From the NCBI RefSeq assembly GCF_003663825.1, contig NZ_RCCC01000001.1, positions 3,356,501 to 3,420,500 on the forward strand: a DNA stretch of 64,000 nucleotides. The letters are read 5' to 3'. The number at the start of each line of letters is the position of its first letter. The stretch's first letter is position 1. The translations under genes were made by a program, and so were the position numbers. Shown in pieces: positions 1-9,096 of the stretch. The notes beneath the pieces were generated by a model, which made no database searches, was not told the origin of the DNA, and saw only the letters and a program-made list of their open reading frames with translations. This DNA is from Acidovorax sp. 106 (GTDB lineage: Bacteria > Pseudomonadota > Gammaproteobacteria > Burkholderiales > Burkholderiaceae_C).

Positions 1-2
1 CC

Positions 3-830
3 GTGGTGCATGAGCGCACGGTGCGCGTGTTTGGCGAAGCGGGCTTGCCCGCAGACGGTGCGCAGCGCCCAGATTGGTTGGCGGCAGAAGTCCCTGTGGC
101 CATGGTGTTCAACGGTGTATCGCACGCCGTGATGATGGCCACGCCGGACCAACTGGAAGCGTTTGCCTTGGGCTTTGCGTTGAGCGAGGGCATTCTGGAC
201 CGCGCTGACGATTGCCGTGGCATGGAGGTGCATTGCGTGGATGGCGCGACGGCAGTGTTGCCGCCCGGTGTCTCGGCCGTCGAGGTGCGCATGGACATTT
301 CTGTGCGCTGCTTTGAGCGTCTGAAGCAGCGCCGCCGCAGCATGTCAGGCCGCACAGGCTGCGGTGTGTGCGGCGTGGAAAGCCTGGCCGCGCTGGACAT
401 GACCCCGGAGCGCCTGCCCGCCAAACCTTGGATGGCGCAAGTCGATGCCGCCACGGTGCTGCGCGCCTTTGACGCACTGCAGCAGCAGCAGTGGGTCAAC
501 GCCCAGGCGGGCTCTTTGCACGCCGCCGGCTGGGCCAGCCTGGACGGGGCGCTGTTGGCCGTGTGCGAAGACGTGGGGCGCCACAACGCGCTGGACAAAC
601 TCATTGGCGGATTGGCGCGCGATGGGTGCTTGCAGGAGCCCGGCTTTGTCGTGCTCACCAGCCGTGGCAGCCATGAGCTGGTGCGCAAGTGCGCCCGCGT
701 GGGCATTAGCGCCCTGGCCACCATATCCGCCCCCACAGCCACAGGGGTGCAATTGGCCGAGCTGGCTGGTGTCCGCCTGTGGGGCTTGTGCCGCTCGCCA
801 CGGGCCGTTTTGTACGCTGCTGGCGCTTAA
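3..830 (+). CDS. fdhD: Formate dehydrogenase accessory sulfurtransferase FdhD (copy 1; start may lie upstream)
   Basis: FdhD passes sulfur from IscS to the molybdenum cofactor so that formate dehydrogenase becomes active; it acts in the cytoplasm. The protein shows the family core: an N-terminal EVPVAMVFNG segment, ALGFALSEGIL near residue 60, the sulfur-carrying loop SGRTGCGVCG near residues 116-125 with two cysteines, and the EDVGRHNALDKLIGG block near residue 200. At 275 aa from the GTG at base 3 the length is normal for FdhD, but the frame is open to the window edge, so the true start could be a few codons upstream. It is the first gene of a formate dehydrogenase cluster. A second, diverged FdhD lies at 10900. 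Confidence 0.93.
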   Translation: MVHERTVRVFGEAGLPADGAQRPDWLAAEVPVAMVFNGVSHAVMMATPDQLEAFALGFALSEGILDRADDCRGMEVHCVDGATAVLPPGVSAVEVRMDISVRCFERLKQRRRSMSGRTGCGVCGVESLAALDMTPERLPAKPWMAQVDAATVLRAFDALQQQQWVNAQAGSLHAAGWASLDGALLAVCEDVGRHNALDKLIGGLARDGCLQEPGFVVLTSRGSHELVRKCARVGISALATISAPTATGVQLAELAGVRLWGLCRSPRAVLYAAGA

Positions 831-888
831 AAAGGACTGTTAGGCCATCTGCGACCATGGGGCATTGGCCCGGCGTTACAGTTCGGCC

Positions 889-1446
889 ATGCAAACACGC
901 CCTGTTTTTCAAGTTGCGGTCATCATGCGCCGCGAGCAATTGGACAACCGTTGGCAGCCCTGGCGGTGGGTGCTGGAAGACGTGGTTCCCCAGGAGCCCG
1001 CGTTTGGAACGGCACCGCGCCTGCTGCGGCAAACCGATGAGGTGGCGCAGTGGCTCTTCCCCGGCTTCTCCGTGGAGTTGTTTCGCGATGATGCCGAGGG
1101 CTATCACCTCAACGCCACGTCTCCCGCGCCCTGCTGGTTTGTGCTGTGGCGGCTGGACGAGGAGCCCGCCGAGGGCGCAGACAGTGCGCAGCGCCTGGCA
1201 CGCCCGGTAGAAGTCAGCCTGAGCTACCACGACGCAGGGCGCTGGCTGGATGCGCAAGAGACCGCTGAGCAGGTGCCCGTGCCGCCTGAGGTTTTAGCCG
1301 CCTTGCAGGCTTTTGTGGCCGAGCACTACCAGCCCGAGCCTAAGCGCCGCAAGCGGCCCGACAGTTTTCAGCCGCTGCAGGATCGCTTTGGCAACCCTGC
1401 ATCGGTCAGCACCGAAAAGCACCGAGGGGGTGGTGGCCGTGGCTGA
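889..1446 (+). CDS. DUF3305 domain protein, formate dehydrogenase cluster
   Basis: This is a 185-aa soluble protein of the DUF3305 family, which occurs almost always beside DUF3306 and periplasmic formate dehydrogenase genes; its biochemical role is unknown. The N-terminal VAVIMRREQLDNRWQPWRW pattern followed by an alternating hydrophobic/acidic middle is what I recognise. I chose the ATG at 889 because the longer frame starts with TTG at 865 and adds residues unlike the family start. Its stop overlaps the start of the next gene by 8 bases, so the two are probably translationally coupled. The basic C-terminal tail (EPKRRKRPD) is low complexity. Confidence 0.8.
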   Translation: MQTRPVFQVAVIMRREQLDNRWQPWRWVLEDVVPQEPAFGTAPRLLRQTDEVAQWLFPGFSVELFRDDAEGYHLNATSPAPCWFVLWRLDEEPAEGADSAQRLARPVEVSLSYHDAGRWLDAQETAEQVPVPPEVLAALQAFVAEHYQPEPKRRKRPDSFQPLQDRFGNPASVSTEKHRGGGGRG

Positions 1447-2164
1447 CGGGTTTTTGGGTCGCTGGTCGCGGCGCAAGCAGGAGGTGCGTGAGGGCAAGCC
1501 CCTCCAAGAGCCGGAACCACCGCGTCCAGCGCCGCCTGTGCAGGCGGCGCATGCCGTGGGTGTGCCCCCAGCGGCGGTCACGCAGCAGGCCGCGCAGCCC
1601 GCTGCCGCAATACCTGAGCCCGCTCCGTTGCCCACGCTGCAAGAGGCGCAGGCCCTGTCCATCGAATCCGACTTCAAGCCTTTTGTGGGCCGCGCTGTAG
1701 CGCCAGAAGTGCGCAACACGGCGATGAAAAAACTGTTTACCGACCCGCACTTCAATGTGATGGACGGGCTGGACATCTACATCGACGATTACACGCAACC
1801 CGACCCGCTGCCAGCGGCGATGCTGCGCCAGATGGCCAGCGCGCAATTCATGGGCTTGGTCGACCCCGAGCCTGAAAGTCCGCAGATGGCGGTGCAGCAG
1901 CCTTTGCCCGAAGCGGCAGATGCCCTGAAAGACCCCGCGTCCGCACCGCAGACAGAGGGTGATCTGGCGGAATCGGCACAAGACGTGGCACAGTCTGGGG
2001 TATGCACAGCCATTCCTAGCCCGCTTGGGGCGGTACCTGTGGGCTCAGAACCAGAGCCTGGGGTGTCAGCACCAGCCAGCCACCCAGAACATGACCACGC
2101 TCATCTGCGATTGCAACCAGACGATGCCGTTGAACGCCCAGGCCCTGGGCGCAGCGCTTCGTGA
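1439..2164 (+). CDS. DUF3306 domain protein, formate dehydrogenase cluster
   Basis: This 241-aa protein begins with the characteristic DUF3306 start ADGFLGRWSRRK, has a proline/alanine-rich linker over about residues 20-70, then a conserved block (FVGRAVAPEVRNTAMKKLF, then HFNVMDGLDIYIDDYTQPD, then a MLRQMASAQ segment). The start is a GTG at 1439 overlapping the upstream stop; a GTG at 1430 is an alternative. Partner families suggest a role in formate dehydrogenase assembly or electron delivery, but none is proven. Its 3' end overlaps the next gene by 74 bases, which is long for this genome but needed to keep the conserved start of that gene. Confidence 0.78.
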   Translation: MADGFLGRWSRRKQEVREGKPLQEPEPPRPAPPVQAAHAVGVPPAAVTQQAAQPAAAIPEPAPLPTLQEAQALSIESDFKPFVGRAVAPEVRNTAMKKLFTDPHFNVMDGLDIYIDDYTQPDPLPAAMLRQMASAQFMGLVDPEPESPQMAVQQPLPEAADALKDPASAPQTEGDLAESAQDVAQSGVCTAIPSPLGAVPVGSEPEPGVSAPASHPEHDHAHLRLQPDDAVERPGPGRSAS

Positions 2165-4193
2165 AGACCTGACCCTCCACTCCACCCTTTGCCGCAGAGA
2201 GGCGGGCGCTTTCACCCAGGCTATCCGCTCTGGCGAGGACGTGGTGGTGGCCTGCACCCAGGAGCAGCGCCTGTTTGCCGAGCTGGGCCAGCAGACCGAA
2301 GGGGCGCTGTCGCCCATCCGCTTCGTCAATATCCGCGAAACCGGAGGTTGGAGCCGTGACGCAACCAAGGCTGGCCCGAAGCTGGCTGCCTTGCTGGCCG
2401 CCGCCCATTTGCCCGAACCGCCGCCCGTGCCGGTGGTCACTTACAAGAGTGCGGGGCGCTTGCTCATCATTGGCCCGCTGGATGCAGCCGAGCAGGTGGC
2501 TGCCCTGGTGTCCGATGTGTTGAACGTGACCCTGTTTGCGCAAGGCCCCGGCCAAGCTGGTGGCGCGCAAGAGCGGCGCTACCCCGTGCTGGCTGGGCGC
2601 ATCGAAGCCCTGACGGGCTGGCTTGGCGCCTTTGAGCTGCGTTGGCGCGATGACAACCCTATCCAGCTCGACCTGTGCACCCGCTGCAACGCGTGCGTGG
2701 CGGCCTGCCCTGAGAACGCCATTGGGCTTGACTACCAGGTGGATCTGTCTGCCTGCCAGTCGCACCGCGACTGTGTGAAGGTCTGCCAGGTCGCCGGCGC
2801 CATCGATTTTCAGCGTGCTGCCTCGCCTGAGACGGCCCAGTTTGACCTGGTGCTGGACATGCGCCGCGCCGACGCCACGCCTACCTTTTTGCAGCACGCG
2901 CCGCCGCAAGGCTACCTGCGCAGCGACGGACGCGATGTGGCCACAGTGCTCAAACTGCGCGAGATGGTGGGGGAGTTTGAAAAGCCCAAGTTCTTTGAAT
3001 ACAAGCAAAAGCTCTGCGCCCACAGCCGCAACGCCACGGTGGGCTGCAATGCCTGCGTGGACATTTGCTCGGCCGAGGCCATCAGCAGCGACAAGGCCCG
3101 ACAGCGCGTGGTCGTCAATCCCAACCTGTGCGTGGGCTGCGGTGCCTGCACCACCGTGTGCCCTACCGGGGCGATGACCTACGCCTACCCGCCTGCGGCA
3201 GAGCAGGGCCAGCGCTTCAAGACTTTGCTCTCCACCTACGCCGCTGCAGGCGGCAAGGATGCGGTGCTGCTGCTGCACAGCCAGGAGCGTGGGCAAGCGC
3301 TGGTGAACGAGCTGGGCCGAGCCGCGCAGCTCAAGGTGGCCCACGGCGTGCCCGCCCATGTGATCCCGGTGGCGCTGTGGCACACGGCCAGTACCGGGGT
3401 GGACTTGTGGCTCAGCGCCGTGGCATACGGTGCTGCGCAGATTGTGCTGCTGGTGACCGACGAAGAAGCCCCGCAGTACCTGGACGGCCTGCGCGCCCAG
3501 ATGGAGGTAGCGCAGCGCCTGCTCAATGGCCTGGGCTACACAGGCACCCACATGCGCATGCTGGAGGCCAAGCACCCCACCGAGTTGGACGCCGCGCTGC
3601 AAACGCTGGGCCAGACCCGCCAGAAAACCCCCGCAGTAGTGGCCCGGTTTGCCGTGGCGCAGGAAAAGCGCAGCACGCTGGAGATGGCGCTGGACCACCT
3701 GATCGAGCAGGCCCCCATGGGCGCTGCCGCCTTGCCCGCTGCCATAGAGTTGCCCGCCCAGGGCTCGCCGCTGGGTGCCATCACGGTCAACAAAGACCGC
3801 TGTACCCTGTGCCTGAGCTGCGTGAGCGCCTGCCCAGCCAGCGCCCTGCAAGACAACCCCCAAATGCCGCAGCTGCGCTTTCTGGAAAAGAACTGCGTGC
3901 AATGCGGCCTGTGTGAGACCACCTGCCCTGAGAACGCCATCACCCTGCAGCCACGCTTGCTGCTGGCGCCTGAGCGTGCGCAGCTGCAGGTGCTCAACGA
4001 GGCCAAGCCCTGGGCTTGTGTACGCTGCAGCAAACCCTTTGGCACCGTCAAAGCCATTGAAGCCATGCTGGGCAAGTTGGCCGGGCACGCCATGTTCCAG
4101 GGGGAGGCGCTAGAGCGCCTGAAGATGTGCAGCGACTGCCGCGTGATCGACCTGTATTCCGCCCAAAACGAATCGAAAGTGACCGACCTGTGA
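2091..4193 (+). CDS. Large 4Fe-4S polyferredoxin associated with formate dehydrogenase
   Basis: This 700-aa cytoplasmic protein carries several ferredoxin-type cluster sites: CTRCNACVAACP near residue 200, CQSHRDCVKVC shortly after, CNACVDIC near 320, CVGCGACTTVCP near 350, CTLCLSCVSACP near 575 and CVQCGLCETTCP near 605, plus a Cys-rich C-terminus (CVRCSKPFG, CSDC). I chose the ATG at 2091 because MTTLICDCNQTMPL is the conserved family start; the open frame extends upstream to 1959 within the DUF3306 gene. It probably carries electrons to or from formate dehydrogenase or serves its maturation; the exact role is inference. Its TGA overlaps the GTG start of the TorD-like gene. Confidence 0.85.
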   Translation: MTTLICDCNQTMPLNAQALGAALREDLTLHSTLCRREAGAFTQAIRSGEDVVVACTQEQRLFAELGQQTEGALSPIRFVNIRETGGWSRDATKAGPKLAALLAAAHLPEPPPVPVVTYKSAGRLLIIGPLDAAEQVAALVSDVLNVTLFAQGPGQAGGAQERRYPVLAGRIEALTGWLGAFELRWRDDNPIQLDLCTRCNACVAACPENAIGLDYQVDLSACQSHRDCVKVCQVAGAIDFQRAASPETAQFDLVLDMRRADATPTFLQHAPPQGYLRSDGRDVATVLKLREMVGEFEKPKFFEYKQKLCAHSRNATVGCNACVDICSAEAISSDKARQRVVVNPNLCVGCGACTTVCPTGAMTYAYPPAAEQGQRFKTLLSTYAAAGGKDAVLLLHSQERGQALVNELGRAAQLKVAHGVPAHVIPVALWHTASTGVDLWLSAVAYGAAQIVLLVTDEEAPQYLDGLRAQMEVAQRLLNGLGYTGTHMRMLEAKHPTELDAALQTLGQTRQKTPAVVARFAVAQEKRSTLEMALDHLIEQAPMGAAALPAAIELPAQGSPLGAITVNKDRCTLCLSCVSACPASALQDNPQMPQLRFLEKNCVQCGLCETTCPENAITLQPRLLLAPERAQLQVLNEAKPWACVRCSKPFGTVKAIEAMLGKLAGHAMFQGEALERLKMCSDCRVIDLYSAQNESKVTDL

Positions 4194-4819
4194 GTGCTAC
4201 TGCCTCTTTGACCCTGCCCGGCAGCTCCGCGCTGGACGAAGAAACCGCCCGTGCCGAGCTGTACGGCGTTTTGGCGCAGCTGTACTACGCCGCACCCACC
4301 CCTGAGCTGCTGGCGGCTTTGCGCGTGGCCGTGACCGAAGCGCCCATGGAGGGCGGCTTTTTGCAAGAGCCCTGGCAGCAGCTGGTGGGCGCCGCGCGGG
4401 CGCAGGACGATGCAGCCATTGCCGCCGAATACGAGCGCTTGTTTGGTGGCGTGGGCAAGCCCGAGGTGTTTGTCTACGCCTCCCATTACCTGGCAGGCTT
4501 TTTGAATGAAAAGCCCCTGGCCCGCCTGCGCAGCGAGCTGGACCGCCTGGGCCTGGCACGCGACGCCACCATGCCCGAAACCGAAGACCACGTGGCCTAC
4601 GTGTGCGAAGTGATGCGCTACTTGATTGCAGGGGACGACATGTCCGTCTGCAACCTGACGGAGCAACAGGGCTTTTTTGCAGCCCACGTGCTGCCCTGGG
4701 TGCCCGCCATGTGTGATGCGCTCGAGGCTCACCCCGCCGCCCAGTTTTATGCCGCTGTAGCCCGGCTTACCAGGGCCTTTGTGGCCGTGGAGTCGCAGGG
4801 CTTTGACATGTTGACCTGA
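4190..4819 (+). CDS. TorD/DmsD-type molybdoenzyme chaperone
   Basis: This 209-aa all-helical protein matches the TorD family of cytoplasmic chaperones, which hold molybdoenzyme precursors until the cofactor is inserted and before Tat export. Seen in the sequence are ARAELYGVLAQLYYAAP near the N-terminus, an EYERLFGG segment near residue 85, SHYLAGFLNEKPLA near 103 and PETEDHVAYVCEVMRYLI near 130, the usual TorD core. The GTG start at 4190 overlaps the preceding stop (GTGA), so it is probably coupled. In this operon its client is most likely the Tat-dependent FdhA encoded 400 bases downstream. Confidence 0.85.
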   Translation: MSATASLTLPGSSALDEETARAELYGVLAQLYYAAPTPELLAALRVAVTEAPMEGGFLQEPWQQLVGAARAQDDAAIAAEYERLFGGVGKPEVFVYASHYLAGFLNEKPLARLRSELDRLGLARDATMPETEDHVAYVCEVMRYLIAGDDMSVCNLTEQQGFFAAHVLPWVPAMCDALEAHPAAQFYAAVARLTRAFVAVESQGFDMLT

Positions 4820-4968
4820 GTGGAGGCTGTTTCGCCTCAGGCCTTGACATGGGGCAAAGCTCAAGTGCGCTAGTGGGGTTAGTGCTCGCCTCGTTGCGAA
4901 GCTGCCCTGGCTCGCTTAGACTCCCTATGCAATCCATTTCATAACTGCCAGCCCTCCTGGAGACAAGC

Positions 4969-5214
4969 ATGCAGGACCGCCAGCCTTCTGACCGTGTGGC
5001 CAATGCCACCACGGCTTCTTCCTCTTCTTCCCGCCGCAGCTTTTTTGCAGGCGCCGCCGCCGTGAGCGCGGGCGCTGCGGCTGTGGCCGTTCTGCCCCGT
5101 GTCGCTCCGTCCGAGGTCGTGGCCGCAGAGCCCGCCCGCGTTGCGCCTGAAAAGGGAGGTGGCTACCACCTCTCTGCGCACGTCAAGCAGTACTACAAAA
5201 CCACCCAACTTTGA
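4969..5214 (+). CDS. Small Tat-signal protein of the formate dehydrogenase operon
   Basis: This 81-aa protein consists of a twin-arginine signal (SRRSFFAGAAAVSAGAAAVAVL, cut here as RRSFFAGAAA near residues 21-30) followed by only about 35 residues ending KGGGYHLSAHVKQYYKTTQL. Short Tat-targeted proteins of this kind recur directly upstream of fdhA in betaproteobacteria and have no assigned function. A good ribosome site (CTGGAG, about 8 bases before ATG 4969) supports the start. The 149-base gap upstream, the largest within the cluster, may hold a promoter for the structural genes, though I could not pick a convincing -35/-10 pair. Confidence 0.8.
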   Translation: MQDRQPSDRVANATTASSSSSRRSFFAGAAAVSAGAAAVAVLPRVAPSEVVAAEPARVAPEKGGGYHLSAHVKQYYKTTQL

Positions 5215-5228
5215 TTTCGGGGCGCACC

Positions 5229-8198
5229 ATGTTGCTCACTAAAAAGTCTGCGCATGCACCCCAGGGTGCATCGGCATCGTCTCCTTTCGTTCACAGCCTG
5301 CGCCGCGGCTTGGCCCAGGCGTTGCCTACCATGGACCGCCGCTCGTTCCTGCGCCGCTCCGGCCTGGGCGTGGGGGTGGGCATCGCGGCATCGCAGCTCA
5401 CGCTGGTCAAAAAGTCCCAGGCGGCCGAGGGCGCCAAGGTCGGCATTGGCGACAGCAAGATCGAAGTGCGTCGCACCGTGTGCTCGCACTGCTCGGTGGG
5501 TTGTGCTGTCGATGCGGTGGTGGAAAACGGCGTGTGGGTGCGCCAAGAACCCGTGTTTGATTCCCCTATCAATCTGGGTGCCCACTGCGCCAAGGGCGCG
5601 GCGCTGCGTGAACACGGCCACGGCGAGTACCGCTTGCGCTACCCGATGAAGCTCGTCAACGGCAAGTACGAGCGCATCAGCTGGGACACCGCGCTGACCG
5701 AAATCACCGACAAGATGAAAGAGCTGCGCCAGGCCAGCGGGCCAGACAGCGTGTACTTCATCGGCTCGTCCAAGCACAACAACGAGCAGGCCTACCTGTT
5801 GCGCAAGTTTGTCAGCTTCTGGGGCACCAACAACTGCGACCACCAGGCCCGCATCTGCCACTCCACCACGGTGGCGGGCGTTGCCAACACCTGGGGTTAT
5901 GGCGCCATGACCAATTCGTACAACGACATGCAAAACGCAAAGGTCGCTCTGTACATTGGCTCGAACGCCGCCGAAGCCCACCCGGTGAGCATGCTGCACT
6001 TGCTGCACGCCAAGGAAACCGGTTGCAAGGTCATCGTGGTGGACCCGCGCTTTACCCGCACGGCGGCCAAGGCCGACGAATACGTGCGCATCCGCTCGGG
6101 CACGGACATTCCCTTCCTGTTTGGGGTGCTGTACCACATCTTCAAAAATGGCTGGGAAGACAAGAAGTACCTGCACGACCGCGTCTATGGCATGGACAAG
6201 GTGCGCGAAGAAGTCCTGGCCAAGTGGACACCCGACAAGGTGGAAGAAGCCTGCGGCGTGAACGAGGCCACCACATTCAAGGTCGCCAAGATCCTCAACG
6301 AAAACCGCCCTGGCACCATCGTGTGGTGCATGGGCCAGACGCAGCACACCATTGGCAATGCCATCGTGCGCGCTTCGTGCATCTTGCAACTGGCGCTGGG
6401 CAACATCGGCAAGTCGGGCGGTGGCACCAACATCTTCCGCGGCCACGACAACGTGCAAGGCGCAACCGATGTCGGCCCTAACCCCGATTCGCTGCCGGGC
6501 TACTATGGCTTGGCCGAAGGCGCTTGGAAGCACTTCGCCACGACCTGGGGCGTGGACTTCGAGTGGATCAAAAAGCAATACGCATCGCCCGCGATGATGA
6601 CCAAGAACGGCATCACCGTCTCGCGCTGGATCGACGGTGTGCTGGAGAAAAACGAGCTGATCGACCAGGACAGCAACCTGCGCGGCGTCTTCTACTGGGG
6701 GCATGCCCCCAACTCCCAAACCCGTGGCCTCGAAATGAAACGCGCCATGGACAAGCTGGACCTGCTGGTGGTGGTGGACCCCTACCCATCCGCCACAGCC
6801 GCCATGGCGGCCATGCCCGGCAAGGCAGAAGACCTGAACCCCAACCGCGCGGTGTACCTGCTGCCTGCGGCGACCCAGTTTGAAACCAGCGGCTCGTGCA
6901 CGGCCTCTAATCGCTCCATCCAGTGGCGCGAGAAGGTCATCGAGCCGTTGTGGGAAAGCCGCTCTGACCACATGATCATGTACCAGTTCGCGCAAAAACT
7001 GGGCTTTGATAAAGAGCTGGTCAAGAACTACAAGATGCAGAAGGTCAAGGGCATGGACGAGCCCATGGTCGAGGACATCCTGCGTGAAATCAACAAGAGC
7101 GTCTGGACCATTGGCTACACCGGCCAAAGCCCCGAGCGCTTGAAGGCCCACATGAAGAACATGCACGTGTTCGATGTGAAGACCCTCAAGGCCAAGGGCG
7201 GCAAAGACAAGGAAACCGGCTACGACTTTGGCGGCGACTACTTTGGCCTGCCCTGGCCATGCTTCGGAACGCCCGAACTCAAGCACCCTGGCTCGCCCAA
7301 CCTGTACGACACCTCCAAGCACGTCATGGACGGCGGCGGCAACTTCCGCGCCAACTTTGGTGTGGAGCGCAACGGCGAGAACCTGCTGGCCGAAGATGGG
7401 TCGCATTCGGTGGGAGCAGACATCACCACCGGCTACCCTGAGTTTGACCACGTGCTGCTGAAAAAGCTCGGCTGGTGGGATGACCTGACCGATGCCGAGA
7501 AGAAGGCTGCCGAAGGCAAGAACTGGAAGACCGACTCTTCGGGCGGCATCATCCGTGTGGCGATGAAGGTGCATGGCTGCCACCCGTTTGGCAACGCCAA
7601 GGCGCGTGCGGTGGTATGGAACTTCCCGGACCCCATCCCGCAGCACCGCGAGCCTTTGTATGGCACCCGCCCCGACATGATGGCCAAGTACCCCACGCAC
7701 GACGACAAGAAGGCCTTCTGGCGTCTGCCCACCTTGTACAAGACCGTGCAAGAGAAGAACGTGGCCGACAAGGTGCACGAGAAGTTCCCGCTCATCCTCA
7801 CGTCCGGCCGTCTGGTCGAGTACGAGGGCGGTGGCGAGGAAACCCGCTCCAACCCCTGGTTGGCCGAGCTGCAGCAAGAAGCCTTTGTCGAGATCAACCC
7901 CAAGACGGCTGCAGACCGTGGCATCCGCAACGGTGGCCGCGTGTGGCTGAGCTCGCCCACCGGTGCGCGCCTGAATGTGCAAGCGCTGGTGACCGAGCGC
8001 GTCTCGCCCGATACGGTGTGGATGCCCTTCCACTTCTCGGGCCGTTGGCAAGGCGCTGACATGCTGGCGCACTACCCCAAGGGCGCAGCTCCCTTGGTGC
8101 GCGGCGAGGCCGTGAACACCGCTACCACCTATGGCTACGACAGCGTGACCATGATGCAAGAAACCAAGACCACGGTGTGCAACGTGGAGAGCGCGTGA
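5229..8198 (+). CDS. fdhA: Formate dehydrogenase major (alpha) subunit, molybdopterin enzyme, Tat-exported
   Basis: FdhA oxidises formate to CO2 at a Mo-bis-pterin site. The 989-aa protein has a twin-arginine signal (MDRRSFLRRSGLGVG) near residues 36-50, an N-terminal 4Fe-4S motif beginning CSHCSVGC at residue 85 and closing with HCAKGA, and the active-site loop CDHQARICHS, whose cysteine at residue 210 (codon TGC, 5856) replaces the selenocysteine of E. coli FdnG. The C-terminal aspartate-decarboxylase-like domain (TSGRLVEYEGGGEETRSNPW) ligates the pterin. I chose ATG 5229 over an upstream TTG at 5211. It is followed closely by fdhB and, further on, the cytochrome b subunit, giving a periplasmic-facing respiratory enzyme. 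Confidence 0.96.
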   Translation: MLLTKKSAHAPQGASASSPFVHSLRRGLAQALPTMDRRSFLRRSGLGVGVGIAASQLTLVKKSQAAEGAKVGIGDSKIEVRRTVCSHCSVGCAVDAVVENGVWVRQEPVFDSPINLGAHCAKGAALREHGHGEYRLRYPMKLVNGKYERISWDTALTEITDKMKELRQASGPDSVYFIGSSKHNNEQAYLLRKFVSFWGTNNCDHQARICHSTTVAGVANTWGYGAMTNSYNDMQNAKVALYIGSNAAEAHPVSMLHLLHAKETGCKVIVVDPRFTRTAAKADEYVRIRSGTDIPFLFGVLYHIFKNGWEDKKYLHDRVYGMDKVREEVLAKWTPDKVEEACGVNEATTFKVAKILNENRPGTIVWCMGQTQHTIGNAIVRASCILQLALGNIGKSGGGTNIFRGHDNVQGATDVGPNPDSLPGYYGLAEGAWKHFATTWGVDFEWIKKQYASPAMMTKNGITVSRWIDGVLEKNELIDQDSNLRGVFYWGHAPNSQTRGLEMKRAMDKLDLLVVVDPYPSATAAMAAMPGKAEDLNPNRAVYLLPAATQFETSGSCTASNRSIQWREKVIEPLWESRSDHMIMYQFAQKLGFDKELVKNYKMQKVKGMDEPMVEDILREINKSVWTIGYTGQSPERLKAHMKNMHVFDVKTLKAKGGKDKETGYDFGGDYFGLPWPCFGTPELKHPGSPNLYDTSKHVMDGGGNFRANFGVERNGENLLAEDGSHSVGADITTGYPEFDHVLLKKLGWWDDLTDAEKKAAEGKNWKTDSSGGIIRVAMKVHGCHPFGNAKARAVVWNFPDPIPQHREPLYGTRPDMMAKYPTHDDKKAFWRLPTLYKTVQEKNVADKVHEKFPLILTSGRLVEYEGGGEETRSNPWLAELQQEAFVEINPKTAADRGIRNGGRVWLSSPTGARLNVQALVTERVSPDTVWMPFHFSGRWQGADMLAHYPKGAAPLVRGEAVNTATTYGYDSVTMMQETKTTVCNVESA

Positions 8199-8227
8199 GC
8201 GCCCGCCACTGAGCAGGAGACACAAAA

Positions 8228-8848
8228 ATGGCACGAATGAAATTCATCTGCGACGCTGAGCGTTGCATCGAGTGCAACGGCTGCGTGACCGCTTGCAAGA
8301 ACGAACACGAAGTCCCGTGGGGCGTAAACCGCCGCCGCGTGGTGACTCTGAACGACGGTGTGCCCGGCGAGAAGTCCATCTCGGTGGCTTGCATGCACTG
8401 CAGCGATGCCCCTTGCATGGCCGTTTGCCCCGTCAACTGCTTCTACCGCACCGAAGAGGGCGTGGTGTTGCACGATAAGGACGTGTGCATTGGCTGCGGC
8501 TACTGCAGTTACGCCTGCCCCTTTGGCGCGCCCCAGTTTCCATCGCAAGGCACGTTTGGCGTGCGCGGCAAGATGGACAAGTGCACCTTCTGCGCCGGTG
8601 GGCCCGAAACCCACGGCAGCCAGGCCGAATTTGAAAAATACGGCCGCAATCGCCTGGCCGAAGGCAAGCTGCCCGCGTGCGCAGAAATGTGCTCGACCAA
8701 GGCGCTGCTGGCTGGCGATGGCGATGTGGTGGCGGACATCTTTCGCAACCGTGTGGTGCAACGCGGCAAGGGCGCCGAAGTGTGGGGCTGGGGCACGGCC
8801 TACGGCTCCAAGCAGGCGGGCCAACCCCCCGCAGGAGCCAAGTCATGA
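8228..8848 (+). CDS. fdhB: Formate dehydrogenase iron-sulfur (beta) subunit
   Basis: This 206-aa electron-transfer subunit has four ferredoxin-like cysteine sets: CDAERCIECNGCVTAC at residues 10-25, CMHCSDAPCMAVCP near 57-70, CIGCGYCSYACP near 87-98 and CTFC plus CAEMC near 118-160. It would pass electrons from FdhA to the cytochrome b subunit. Unlike E. coli FdnH it lacks a C-terminal membrane anchor, so it must be held by FdhA and the gamma subunit. A purine-rich site (GAGCAGGAGA) precedes ATG 8228. Its stop overlaps the ATG of the following lipoprotein gene (ATGA). Confidence 0.95.
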   Translation: MARMKFICDAERCIECNGCVTACKNEHEVPWGVNRRRVVTLNDGVPGEKSISVACMHCSDAPCMAVCPVNCFYRTEEGVVLHDKDVCIGCGYCSYACPFGAPQFPSQGTFGVRGKMDKCTFCAGGPETHGSQAEFEKYGRNRLAEGKLPACAEMCSTKALLAGDGDVVADIFRNRVVQRGKGAEVWGWGTAYGSKQAGQPPAGAKS

Positions 8849-9084
8849 AGCGCATTGTCTCTACCCTCTCCATGGCCCTTGTCTTGGGCGCAGCCCTGTC
8901 GGCCTGCTCCGAGAAGCCGCAGACCGGCGGTGGCGTCAAGCACGACGCCGCACCCTACGCGGGCACCGGCAGCAACTTCACGCAGCCCGGCTGGACTGCG
9001 GGGGACAAGACCAGCTGGGAGCAGCAGTTGCGCGCACGCCAGCAATACGGGCAAAACGAGTACTCCCGCAACCAGAAGCCCTGA
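8845..9084 (+). CDS. Small predicted lipoprotein between fdhB and the cytochrome b gene
   Basis: This 79-aa protein has a lipoprotein signal peptide ending in the lipobox LSAC (Cys at residue 21) and a short polar mature part containing GWTAGDKTSWEQQLRARQQYGQNEY. The start ATG 8845 overlaps the fdhB stop by the classic ATGA, and the cytochrome b gene begins 12 bases after its stop, so it is certainly cotranscribed. I know of no assigned function. Location and size suggest a periplasmic-face accessory or stabilising peptide of the dehydrogenase complex, which is inference. Confidence 0.75.
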   Translation: MKRIVSTLSMALVLGAALSACSEKPQTGGGVKHDAAPYAGTGSNFTQPGWTAGDKTSWEQQLRARQQYGQNEYSRNQKP

Positions 9085-9096
9085 GCGAGGTCCGCC

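Noticed and set aside
2016..4088. 690-codon open frame on the minus strand opposite the polyferredoxin gene
   Set aside because: High-GC shadow; the plus strand encodes conserved cysteine motifs and the minus product has low-complexity His/Gln/Leu composition.
5844..5870. Possible selenocysteine in FdhA
   Set aside because: The active-site codon at 5856 is TGC (Cys), not TGA, so no selenocysteine machinery is needed.
5193..8234. 1013-codon minus-strand frame opposite fdhA
   Set aside because: Antisense of an excellent fdhA gene with codon bias on the plus strand; no recognisable domain.
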